Of a stretch of 45,179 nt of DNA, positions 1 through 10,400 are shown piece after piece. The notes under the pieces are model-generated. The model was not told the origin of the DNA, did no database searches, and saw nothing but the letters and a program-made list of their open reading frames with translations. The translations under genes and the position numbers were made by a program. The DNA is taken from IMG/VR virus record IMGVR_UViG_3300005607_000020, positions 1-45,179 of that record; one strand, given 5' to 3'. The stretch comes from a virus. Each line of letters opens with the position of its first letter. The first letter of the stretch is position 1.

Positions 1-455
1 GAGGAAAAACACGGAACGCCCCTCGTATTCTGCCCCTGAGTTCCCGGGTCAGCGAAATGCTAAATGCCCGCCGGCAAAACAGCCGCTCGTCTTATATTTT
101 TACTAATGCAGCCGGCACCGGCCCGGTGCGCGTTTGGCAGTTGGATGAGCAAAACAGTCAAGTACGAGAGAAGTTGGGGCTGAAGGATTGTGTGCTGCAC
201 AGTTTTCGGCACACCTGCGCCACACGTTTGGGCGAGGCAGGCATGGATGCTGTGGCCATTATGCATTACATGGGACACGGCTCGTTGACCATCGCGCAGA
301 GATACATTAAATCAACGGCAAAGATGGTCGCCCGGGCTGGTGCCGCCATCGAATCCGGAAACCGGAAGAGTCTCGATGCGGCGCCAGAGGTATATGCATT
401 TTCGTATGCAGTAGATAAACAAGGTAAGGACGGAGAAAATGAGGAGTATTGCTAA
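1..455 (+). CDS. int: Tyrosine recombinase (phage integrase), C-terminal part
   Basis: This is the catalytic end of a lambda-type site-specific recombinase that cuts and rejoins attP and attB. The frame is already open at base 3, and the residues before the first ATG (base 57) read as normal integrase sequence (GKTRNAPRILPLSSRV), so the gene continues upstream of the window and is not a short ORF. Visible catalytic elements are the HxxR box (HSFRHTCATRL), the next box YMGHGSLTIAQRY with its histidine, and the nucleophilic tyrosine at the end of that box. The gene ends 15 bases before a tRNA-Leu 3' fragment, the usual place for an attachment site. Its last codons contain one copy of a 21-bp repeat found again beyond the att core. 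Identity is certain; the exact family is not. Confidence 0.95.
   Translation, partial: GKTRNAPRILPLSSRVSEMLNARRQNSRSSYIFTNAAGTGPVRVWQLDEQNSQVREKLGLKDCVLHSFRHTCATRLGEAGMDAVAIMHYMGHGSLTIAQRYIKSTAKMVARAGAAIESGNRKSLDAAPEVYAFSYAVDKQGKDGENEEYC
390..410 (+). repeat. Left copy of 21-bp att-flanking direct repeat
   Basis: A 21-bp sequence (core TGCATTTTCGTATGCA, with TGCAT/ATGCA as inverted half-sites) lies inside the 3' end of the integrase gene and recurs exactly at 642-662. The two copies bracket the tRNA-like core at 471-527, as arm-type integrase or excisionase sites do. The role is inferred from position. Confidence 0.7.
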
Positions 456-470
456 GTGCTTTATTTTGTA

Positions 471-527
471 TGCGGAGGGAGGGAATCGAACCCTCACGGG
501 CCTTTCGGCCCAAGGGATTTTAAGTCC
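471..527 (-). other. attP: tRNA-Leu(UAA) 3' fragment = attachment-site core
   Basis: Read on the minus strand, this is the 3' part of a class II tRNA: an anticodon loop CTTAAAA (anticodon TAA) closed by GGA/TCC, a long variable arm GGGCC-GAAA-GGCCC, a T arm GAGGG-TTCGATT-CCCTC, then CCTCCGC and discriminator A. The 5' half of a tRNA (D arm, acceptor 5' strand) is absent: upstream sequence is AT-rich and does not fold. Integrating phages often carry exactly this part of the tRNA so that the host gene is rebuilt on insertion. The likely target is therefore the host tRNA-Leu(UAA). Confidence 0.8.
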
Positions 528-641
528 GTTATTAGCTTTTTTGCATCTATTAGAAAATAGTATACTTAGCTGAAAATAAAGAAGTTTTGAAAACAGAAAT
601 AGTAATCAATATCACAACAAAATACTCTGTAGGCGGCAGGA

Positions 642-662
642 GTATATGCATTTTCGTATGCA
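642..662 (+). repeat. Right copy of 21-bp att-flanking direct repeat
   Basis: Exact copy of 390-410, in the same orientation, on the other side of the tRNA-like core. See that entry for its proposed role as an integrase arm site. Confidence 0.7.
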
Positions 663-807
663 ATAAAAACTCTTCAAAAGGACTTTATAAAAATTTCCAA
701 AAAGGACTTATAATGTCGTTCCGCGAGGAGTTTACATTATCAAACTAGACACTAGATTTTTAAACTGAATGATTGTATGCTTTCAAGGAAAAGGAGCCTA
801 GAAAATA

Positions 808-1101
808 ATGAAATATGTGACGGTCAGTGATTTTTTAACGGAAGGGCAAATGCGGCAGGTATATTCTCTTTATACTCGACTAAAATCACAGGGAAAAAGC
901 TATTTGTTTGTTTCTCGGCTCGCAGAAGAAGTGATTCAGCCGAATCTATCTGAAATCAATCGTAAGCTCGGTCAAGACAATTCTCCTCATTATGTGGCTA
1001 AAAAGATTGAAGCCGCTCTGGTTGAGGCAATTAAAATAGTCGAAAATCGTCGGAAACAGATCGTTACTTCGCAAAAAAGCGCGGCAGCAAAAGACAAGTA
1101 A
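808..1101 (+). CDS. Hypothetical protein (97 aa)
   Basis: Not recognised. A clear Shine-Dalgarno sequence (AAGGAG) precedes the ATG by about ten bases. The product is small, mixed alpha/beta or helical, with a basic, lysine- and alanine-rich C-terminus (KSAAAKDK). There is no membrane segment, no cysteine and no clear helix-turn-helix. It is the first gene after the attP on the plus strand and is followed closely by two more small plus-strand genes. An excisionase or regulatory role would fit the position but nothing in the sequence shows it. Confidence 0.65.
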   Translation: MKYVTVSDFLTEGQMRQVYSLYTRLKSQGKSYLFVSRLAEEVIQPNLSEINRKLGQDNSPHYVAKKIEAALVEAIKIVENRRKQIVTSQKSAAAKDK

Positions 1102-1143
1102 AACAATATTGACTGACACACACAGGAGATATAAACTTGTCGT

Positions 1144-1290
1144 ATGAACAATCAGCATACTGTACTTAAGCAAATAACAATCATCTTAGATCGTCTCAAA
1201 TCTGACCTTGAAAGGGTTAAACAATTGTTGATTGAAAATTTTGAAAAACCCGATCAAGAGCGATTTTTTGACGACAGCCTTGATTCTTAG
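1144..1290 (+). CDS. Small coiled-coil-like hypothetical protein (48 aa)
   Basis: A 48-codon frame begins at ATG 1144 with AGGAG about 15 bases upstream. The product is helical with a heptad-like spread of leucine and isoleucine (LKQITIILDRLKSDLERVKQ) and an acidic end. It overlaps the start of the next gene by 59 bases in another frame, which suggests translational coupling. Function unknown. Its small size keeps confidence moderate. Confidence 0.5.
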   Translation: MNNQHTVLKQITIILDRLKSDLERVKQLLIENFEKPDQERFFDDSLDS

Positions 1291-1420
1291 TTTGTTCTGG
1301 AAAATTTTTCTGGCTTTTGGGGCGGGCTTTGTTTCTGGATATCGCCGGGGTACTCGAGAAGTTTCTAAGATGATTGAAGAATATCTTCGCCGTCTTCAAA
1401 ACCTAAATAAACTCAGTTAG
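1232..1420 (+). CDS. Small membrane protein (62 aa), possible holin-like
   Basis: Starts probably at TTG 1232; no in-frame ATG lies near the start. One strong hydrophobic segment (about residues 14-35, TALILSLFWKIFLAFGAGF) is followed by a basic, helical tail (YRRGTREVSKMIEEYLRRL), a pattern of a single-pass inner-membrane protein with a cytoplasmic tail. It overlaps the preceding 48-aa gene and converges on the giant virion gene, whose stop is 29 bases away. Size and topology would allow a holin or spanin helper, but no family was recognised. Confidence 0.55.
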   Translation: MKILKNPIKSDFLTTALILSLFWKIFLAFGAGFVSGYRRGTREVSKMIEEYLRRLQNLNKLS

Positions 1421-1460
1421 GTTGTTAGACTATTAGACTATTAGATTATTAGGTTGTTGG
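1421..1460. repeat. Short tandem repeat between convergent stops
   Basis: The whole gap between the plus-strand 62-aa gene and the minus-strand giant gene is an imperfect 8-9-bp tandem repeat. On the minus strand it reads as CTAATAGT units and begins inside the giant gene's stop (ACAACCTAA). No hairpin terminator is seen here. Confidence 0.75.
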
Positions 1461-4400
1461 ATGTACGGCAAAAAGCCGCTTTAGCCGGTTGAAGATAGGA
1501 TCGTTTGCCCGCTCTGCCGGCGTCATGTCCGTAAATGCTTTTTTGAAATATTCATTCTTTTTCTTGAGCATCAGCGGAGTCAGGGCTACTTTTTCATCGC
1601 TCGTGGCGAGGTCCCAAATCTCCATAAATTGACGCATGGGGAGACGGGAAGATTGCATGTACAGCCGGGCGACATCAGCATCCATTCCACGTGTTTGCTC
1701 GTAATCGTGTAATATTTGCTTAATTTCTTTGGGAGGCAAGACGCCGGCCACCTGCTCATACCACTTCTCCGGAGTAATTTCTCCGGATCGCAAGCGGTCT
1801 TCCCAGGCATGACGTAGTTGGAATTTACGAAGAGCCGCTTGATCCACCGGCCCTTTACTGGACATATCACTGGCAAACTGTATTGCTTTCTTTTCTGCTT
1901 CAGTAAGATTGGGTTCAGCGGTGATACCAACAGATCGCGCCACTTGCCCCACGTTACCAACGGCAGAAGGAAGCTCTCCGCTAAGAGCACGACCCACTGC
2001 CTGAATTGGAATAGGAGCAAGATTCCGTGTAAGGTCAAGCACTGTTTGCCAACCGGTTTCTTTGCGGCCGCGATAGTCTTCTTGTGTGGCTGCTTCGATC
2101 CCGCTGCGAACAAGCGGGCTTTCGCGTCCTTTCAGAAATGCCGCCGGATCGCGAACAGCATGGAGCATGTCCGTAGGCAATGTACGTAGGCTATAAACAA
2201 TTTCTTGCCCGTCTTTCTTTTTATGCACAACACCAAAAGGAGCCTCGTTGTGCATTTTACCCGTTGTGAGCATATTCAGAATACGGGCAGTGATCCACAA
2301 CCCTGCGGTAAACTTGATCAGATCACGACGTAAAATTTTACCGCCGGTGGGATCGAACACTCGTTTAATCATACGCACTTCGGTTTCAAGCCAGTCGGGA
2401 GCCAATGTCATTAAACGGAGAAAATCCTGCGCCCCTGCTGTACGACCGAGCTGCTTATAATTGAGGCCGCCCAGGCGCTCGTTAGTTTCAATAGCAGCCG
2501 CGCGTGCGGCCATATCCTGAACGCTGAGACCGGCGAATTCTCGATGCTGATCTATAAATTTGCGAACAGCAACAGGATTGTTGAATTGGGACAGGTAATC
2601 CTGATAAAGCTTCTTCCCTACCAGAACCTTAAGAGAGGGCATCAATTTCTCGAAGGTGAATTCCTGTAGCCAGCGCTGTACGTTTCGGATCGCAGGTATT
2701 TTGCCTACTAGGCCGCCATACGAAATTAATCCTTCTTGATATTCTCGAGGAGAGAACCTTGTTCCGACGGTCAACCCTTGCCGAACCAAGCGGCTCAGAA
2801 GGGGATCGTCGTGAAGATTCCAATCCACTACACGAGGTAGGACTCCCGACATCAATGCACGCAAAGCTAGCTGATTAATATGGAAAGGAGACAAAGACAA
2901 CAGGGTGTGTTTTGCAAGCGTGCTGCCTTTTAGAGCGGCTTTTAATATCGGCGTCCCTTGGATTGGGGACTTGTCGGCGCCAACCAGGCGTCGAACGAAT
3001 TCTGTCGCTTCAGGATGTATCAACAGGTCGCTTTTCATAAATATCGGTACGCCTTCGGGAGTTTTAGCGATCCAGTTCCATCCTTTTAAAGCGGGGTGGT
3101 CGATCTTGACGTAGTAATCAGGGTTCCAAATATATTTTTTATTCGGATCATACGTGTAAGACCCCTCTTCTTCTGTTCGACGAGGAGGAGCAGTAGTTTT
3201 TGAGGACAGCGGCTCTCCTTTTAACTCTGCAAGCTGTTTTTGTAGCGCCTCAATTCTTGACTGTAGTTCTTCGATGGATGGTTCTTTGGACTCAATTCCT
3301 TCTTGGAACAGAGGCTGGCCGGGTTCGCGTACTTCGATTAAATTATCTCCATCCCAAAATGGAGCATTCGGAAGGGCATATTTAGACTCACGGCTAAAGG
3401 TTGCGTCATAAGGTGTTTTCCAGGTGTCAGGGAAATGCCGATTAGCGCTTTGGTGAGCAGACTTGTCTCCGGACTCCATTGCTTTCCAATATCCCCGCAT
3501 ATCATAATCAGCGTAAGGGACATCTTTCCAAGGAATGTGGTTGTCTTTTACCCACTTCTGGAACCGAGCTTCTTCCTCAGGGGTAAGCTTAGTCACATAG
3601 GGTCCCGGCTTGGCCCATTTTTTATTGTGCTCATAATAAGCCTGATAATTCGTCCAAGCACTGTCGTCGGTTCCTACTTGGCCGCTGCGGTCATAAATAG
3701 GAGCCCCGTTGGGGCGCACAATCACCTGATGAGAGGCGGCTTCCAAAGCCTTTCGGCTGCCGCTGCTTTGATTGGCTTTTTCGACATAGGCTGGCCGAAT
3801 ATCTGGTGTCTTTGCCGCTTGAAATTGTGCCGGGGAACGACGGGCAAGCGGCCCCTGGTCTACTGTTTCTTGTCTCCCGTCGGGGTATCGTAATACAATC
3901 CGATCATACGGGCCGGGTTTTACATCTACAGCATCAACAGTGTTTGGAATGGGTGTTTCACGGCCACTTCGCGTGTCAATTCTAATTCGTTGGACTCCGC
4001 GCTGTCGCTCTGATGCGACGCGGCTAATTGCTTCTGGAGATTCTCCAATTTGTCCGTGAGCAGCATATAGGGCTTGTCCGGTTTCCGGACGGTGTAGCAG
4101 TCGTTCAACTGCTTTAATGTCTTCTTGAGCTAGGTTAATTAAACGGCTAACTCGTTCGGGATCGGAGCTTTCTCTTGCTAATTGCAAATACCCCTTGGCT
4201 GTCATCACGTTATTTATATCGTGAATTTGGATCGGGGTTAGCCGTTCTTTTTGTGCTTCAAATTCTCTTGCCAGAGAAGAAGCCTGCGATTCTAAGTCAT
4301 CAATAATTTCTTGTGTGCCTGTAACGCCGTTATTTAGGGCCGCCAACTTCTTGTTATAATAGTCAATCGTTTCTTTATAAGCTTTGGGGGCTTGGAGACC

Positions 4401-7400
4401 TCTGCGAACGATGGTGCGATAGAGATTTTTCAGGAATACAGCAATACGTTGATAAAGAGGCTTTAACTCTTCAGGCACTTGAAGTTTTTGAGCATGTACT
4501 GCTTCGATTTGTTTTGCCAGCAATTCTAGTTGATTTTGCGTCAGCACTCCGCCAGGCCTTAGAGATTCTCCGGATTCACGAACAATGGCCGCAAGCACTG
4601 GTTTGAAGTCCGGATCGCTCAAGTATTCAGAAGTCAACACGTGAGCCCATTCGTGAATAACCGTGCTGGCATCAGCATGAGGGGCAAGCTCAACCACCCA
4701 TGTGCCGTCTGCTCGCCGATACGTTGCTCCACGAGGATTCGGAACACCTTGCCGCTTGGCTTCTTCCAGATTCTTTTCTGAAAGGCCGTACTTAAATTCT
4801 ACGGGCTTTCTGGCGAGCAAGTCTTCCACCGACGTGCCCAAAGCATTTGCCAGGACTTCCGTCATGTGTAATGCAATTTTGGGCGAGTTGTTGTCCGGAG
4901 CTACTTTGCTGAGTTTGTCTAAGAATGCTTTGGCATTTTTGCCGGCAGTCAGCTTTTTGAAGTAAGCATCTTCAGGGTTTTCTGCTGGTGTCGCAGCGGT
5001 TGTTGCTTCATGCTGCGCCATTAAACCATATTTGTGAATTATCTTTGCCAGATCGAAGCTTTCATTTTGTAAATCTTCCGTGGTAAAGAAAGCACTCTTT
5101 CTGGGGTTATGTGTTTCAATAATTACCCCGCTGCTTGTGGGGTGGACTTCTCGGCCCAGCCGGCTGAGCAGGTCCGCCTCAATGACTTTTTCGGCGGTCG
5201 GTGTTAGATGGTTTAATTCGTACATTGCCTGGCTGGCGCCATTAGGCTGCGTGTGAATGCGAATCCAGCCATCAGCAATCATTGCCTCATTGGCTTTTTG
5301 TCCTTTAAGACCCGGATGCAGTGTTTCTGCAATAGTTTGGTGCATCTGGTTTTTGTCAGGATCGGCAATGATTCTCTCTTTGAGTCCAGGGTGCAGCCAG
5401 GAAATAGACAGACCCCGATATCGCCCCTGCGGAGGAGGCTCGTCAGGATTGAAGGGCTCGACTTTGAAGCCTGCTGTGCGCGCTGCTTCAATATCCTTAA
5501 GTGCCTGGGGAGCGACAACGAAGCCTCCTTTTTGATACAAGGTCTTTTTTGTTGGACGTGCTGGTCGCTCCTCTTCAGGGGTTAGCTGGAACTCCTCGGG
5601 ACCTTCGTATTTGAGGGCGAGGTGGGCTGCGATGGATTCGGCGTTGGATTGGAGACGGGAGGCAATATATCGGGTAATGCGGTTAGCAATCGGATTATTT
5701 TCTCCAGTCTCTCTCCCTGGGGTTGCTCGTTCTGCCGCGCTTTTTGCAGCCTCAACACGGCTCTTGTCAATTCCAAGCCTACTGAGCGCATTTCTAATTT
5801 CCTCCTTTTTTTCCTCTATTTCTTTCTCTTCTTTAGTGGGTTTTTTGGCTTCTCGAGCCTTGACCTCCAAGCCAGGCAGGCCGGGAGTTTTTGAAGCAAC
5901 TTCCCACGGGGCTGGTTCAAAAGCATCAACAAGAATATTAATCAATTCCTGGCTATGTACTTTAAGGTCTTCTGGCCGCATTGTTTCTAACACAGCCGTC
6001 AATGGTTTTGCAAGCTTTCCTTTTTTAGTATCTAGTCCAGCCATCTCGGCTAGTGATTTAACAAACGTCCAAATAGCTGCTTGAGTTTGAGGGACTGTCC
6101 AACCCAAATCTTTTGCCGTTTCACGAACGCGGCTTTCATAGGCCAAATATTCTGCTTTGGTAAAACCACGCGGCTTTTGCCCGGCAAAAATCTGCATCCA
6201 GGTGTCTAAAGTTGCACGATTAATGTCCCCCATCAGATTAGCTGAAAAAGCGTTTACTTTTGGTCCGTGGATTTCCTCTGAGCCTGTAAAAGCACGAACA
6301 ACGTTTGAAATATGCGCTTTTTCCATTAAGTGATATTGTTCGTTTCGTGCTAGCTCTTCAATTGTTTTTTCATCTGTAGGCCGCCCTGCCTCGATCCAAT
6401 CAGCCCATAGGTTAAGAGCATTAACAAGGTCCTTCCGCACCGGAACACGCGGTGATAAAGCGGCCAACACGTCAGTAAATTTAGGAAGGTCTTTCTCACC
6501 AATAATCTCCTTAAAAGCCGGAGCATAAGTGTCATACCAATATTTGCCAACTGCACCTGCTTTGGCCGCTGCTTTGTGCTCGGCTTTAGAAGGCAGATTT
6601 TCTATGAAATTAACAACAGCTTCACGAGTGCTTGGGCGTAATTGTCTCCATTCATTTATGGGAACGCCATACGGTTTCCGGACAGTTTTATTTCCTTCCT
6701 GAAATAGTGGCTGCCCCTGTTCTACAAGCGCCTTTCTCATTTCAGGAGTAAACATTAAGGCATGAACTTCCGGGCCTTCTTCACCCGCCCCCGTGGGTTC
6801 TCCGGTTGGAGACAAATGCGTTGTAGTGACCTTAGCGCCCCACTTTTTCGCATATTTTTCAGCGAACTGCGGGATCATTTCATCATAAAGACGTTTTGCC
6901 CAGGTACCTCCCATCTTAAGATCGAGACCAGAAAACGTCTCTTCTTTTCCGGTAGAGTCGCCAAGCTTATTTATAATTTTTTGACTAAGGTCTTTGCCTA
7001 TAACAGCAGGAAGTGCTTCGGGACTAAAAAAGCCGCCATTGGGAAGCCGCAATTTTTCACCGGCTTTGTCTGTCGCAGTAATGTGGATTGAACCATCTTC
7101 ATTCCGAAGTGCTTTAATATTTTCGATATATTTTGCTAAGTTGTATCGTTGTGTTTGTTCTTCTCCGGTTGTCCAAACTACTCCATCATAACCCTCATCG
7201 GCGGCCAAAGCCAAAAAACGTCTGAAAGCCACTTCGTGCCAGTTTTTTGCAAAAGGCAGAGGAGGGGCAGATTCAATTTTACGAGTAAGTTGCTCTGCTT
7301 TATCTACCCACTCGGGTCCGGCTGCTTTGAGCAAAAGACTTCTTACTGCTCGACGAATAGGCTCAGAAACGCTAGCGCCAAGGAAGTTTTCAGCAGCTAC

Positions 7401-10400
7401 TCTAGCCATTTCTGGGGTGCGATAAATTAAAAAACCCACTTCTTCAGGGGTCATAATGCTGAGCGCCGGGGGTTCTTTCTCATAGAGTTCGGGGTGTTCT
7501 CTGACAAAATTTGAAAGTTTAATGATGGCTTCTCTTTTTAGCTCTTTTATTTCTTTTCGTGCGTTGGTTTTCTCTTCTTTGGTTGCATATCCTTTTTGAG
7601 AGCCTTTTTCGTGTATATCACTTTGGAATTCTTGACCGATCAAAACGCGCTTGCCGTTTTCTGTTATTCCGTCAGAAACACGAAGATGAAAAACTGGATT
7701 TAGGATATTTCTCCAATGAGGCGAGTAGTATTCGCCTCGTGCTGTTTTAGGAACCGTTGCAACGAACTCTCGATAATGTGTTAAAGGAATTCCTTGTAAT
7801 GTATATTTTGGATAGAAGGGCTTATTAAATCTTTGGATGGCACGTACAAAATCTTCCGCATCTTGTCTGGTTTGAAATAATGTTTCCTCGCCTTCGGGGT
7901 TTGTTAATAACCATTTATTGTTAAGTGGATGGATTGTATAATCATTCCAGTGTAATGCTCCATTTTCATCCATTGACCAAGAAATGGGCTCTTGTAACTC
8001 ACCAAAACTTATCTCATGTAATTCAACTGAGTGACTACGGAGATAATCAAGGACTTCTTTTTTGCTGATCTTATTTTTACCTTCTTTGGTTAGAAAATCA
8101 GCAAGTCCGGTCTGAGCAAGTTCATCAGCCTTAACCCCTGGAGTGTTTTTAAGAGTATTCAGAATTTGGTCGGCAGACGCTGTATTGGGTAGTTTTTCTT
8201 CGGCAGCGCGCGTCAGAGCGGAATAATACCATTGCTCTCGGGCAGGGGCCGCCGCGCTTTCTTGGAAGAGTGTTTTTTCCATGCCTGGTTGATAACCGGT
8301 AGGAACCTCTTCAAAAGTGCGAAGATTTGTGATGGCCAGCTGCTTAGCCTTAAGCGCGTTCCGGAGAGCCTCTTCTTTATCTGGAACAACCGTAGACACA
8401 TCCAGATAGTGCTCTCCTGACGGAGATTTCCAAGTCCCCAGATTATTTTTCGGTATCCGTAGCAGGTCCCAATTATTTCTAATGTAAGTCAGGAGTTCTT
8501 CTGGCGTTGGATCATGGTCTAGTATGACTTCTCGATCTTTATAAGGAGAATAAGCCCATACATCCCGCCCAACTTGGTTCTCTCCTGTTATAACATTGAA
8601 TGTGCTCCCGCCTGTTTCATTGTGAACCGCCAGAATCTGTTCTACGAGATCAGGAAGAGGAATTCTCGTGTTCCGCATTTCTTGCAGAACCTCGCCGGGT
8701 TCGCGCAATTCTATTGGTAGAATGGTTGCTTTATTTTCTGCATAAGGCCGCTGGCTAAGAGGAACATACCCGGGTTGTCCTTTTTCAATTACTCTTCCAT
8801 TTTCATCCCGGAGATGCCGACCAAAATTGACCCAAGAATTCTGGGCTTTGGTCTCCGTAAACATGGCTGCTTGCGCTAAAGGTGAGAACATCTCTCGGTG
8901 CGATTGAAACGCGCCTTCCTCCCCTCGAGGACCAAATTGAAAGCCATGCATTGCATGACCAAAAAGGTCATGCACCGCACGAAACATGTTGTTATAACTG
9001 ACTCCTGTTCTAGGGTCGATTTCGGAAAGCGGATAACCTGCGGGTAGTTCGCCGCCTGTAAAGAAATAGAGATGGTGGTTATTAATTACGTCCTGCATCA
9101 TCTCCGCAGAATTGGCGTAAGGCTGCCCTGGTTTGGTCCACGGTTCAAATTTAAAGCCGTGCTCTATAGCCCAGTTCCATTGTTGTTCAATCTCTTTTTT
9201 GAATTGAGCATAGGCTCGTTGAACTTCCGGGTCGTTTGGATTATGCTGCGCTCTCTCATAAGTATCGGCAATTTCCATTGCCCGCTGCTGATCTATTTCA
9301 GGCACCGGTCGGTTCCGCGTAATAGGCGGCAGGCCCACAGTTTTGTTGTATTCGTCAGCCAGGTTTTGTATTTCGGGGCTGCCTCTTTCAGCACCCTCCT
9401 GGAACATGACTTCTCCACTCAGAGCCGGCTCGCCACCAAGAGGAATAATTTTTCGTTGTTTAAGAAAGCGCTCCAGTTGCCCTTCTCTTTGCAGCCGCTG
9501 CAAGTGCTCCGCCCCAATTATTCGTGATTTGACAGCCTGGGGCCATGCAAGAACTGCTGGATTGCCGGCGGCATCGGTTACTTGTGTTGCAGTACCGCCC
9601 ATAACACCCAGAGGGAGCCCGTCTGAAGCACTGATTTCTCGCAGACGGTCTAACGCGTTTCTATTGGCAATAGCTTCGCCTACTTTGGCGCGCTCATAAG
9701 CAGCCAGATCGAGAGGATCAGTAACGGCTAGTTTGAGCCCAAGGTGGATTCCGTCACCCACAGTATCCAGCACCCGGTGCCGCGCCATTGAAACGCTGGT
9801 ATGGAATTCTCCATTGGCGGCTTGATGCCGAACGACATTTGCCGGCTCATTGGGTTCTAACGGTTTATTAAGGTCTTCTCCCCATAAGCGGGTGATATAG
9901 TGGTCCACAAGCTCTGTAATAACCTGCGCCGCCTGGGCCATTCCTCCGGTCTCTTGAGAAAACCCTTGTGTATATTTCTTGAATGCCAGCATTTCCGGCG
10001 TAGGGTCTGCGGCCAAACGCAGGGCTTGAAGTACATTTTCTCGTTCTTTATCGGTATAGTTGCGGCTGTTTTTAAAGGTTCGCTTTTCTGCTAATTCCTT
10101 CCAGCGAGCAAGTGTCCGCTGCTCTTCTTCGCTTAAGGGTGGAGCATCGGGACGCTCGGGTAATTTAAGATCAGGCCGTTCTGCGCTGTCGGCCAATGTA
10201 TTCAGCAGCCTGACAATCTTATCCCGGTCGCCATCAAGATCGGTATGGAAAAGTACTGCAAATCTTTCCTGGGGTGTTAATTTTTTAAACTGCTTCTCAC
10301 CCTCGTCCCGAAAACGGACGGCATCCCGATGATGCATTGAAATATCGTGCTGCTGCTGAGCTAGAATTTCATTATTTAATTTATTGCGGATATAGCTGGG

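Larger units (their letters stand above)
456..807. other. attP region: non-coding stretch between int and the next gene
   Basis: No convincing gene is present. The segment holds the tRNA-Leu 3' fragment (471-527), an AT-rich stretch (530-640), the right copy of the 21-bp repeat (642-662), and a second short repeat of the form AAAAGGACTTTATAA / AAAAAGGACTTATAA (676-714). A good -10 hexamer TATAAT lies at 709-714 on the plus strand, about 95 bases before the 97-aa gene, but with no clear -35. The layout of core plus repeated arms fits an attP. Because phage-type genes lie on both sides, it is not a simple prophage boundary. Confidence 0.65.

Noticed and set aside
471-527. A functional tRNA-Leu gene.
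   Set aside because: The 5' acceptor strand and D arm are missing, so it cannot fold as a tRNA.
3435-3893. Plus-strand frames inside the giant gene (for example 152 aa here, and others at 5253, 5611 and 9072).
   Set aside because: They are antisense shadows of a long, well-supported minus-strand gene and show no ribosome sites or domain signs.
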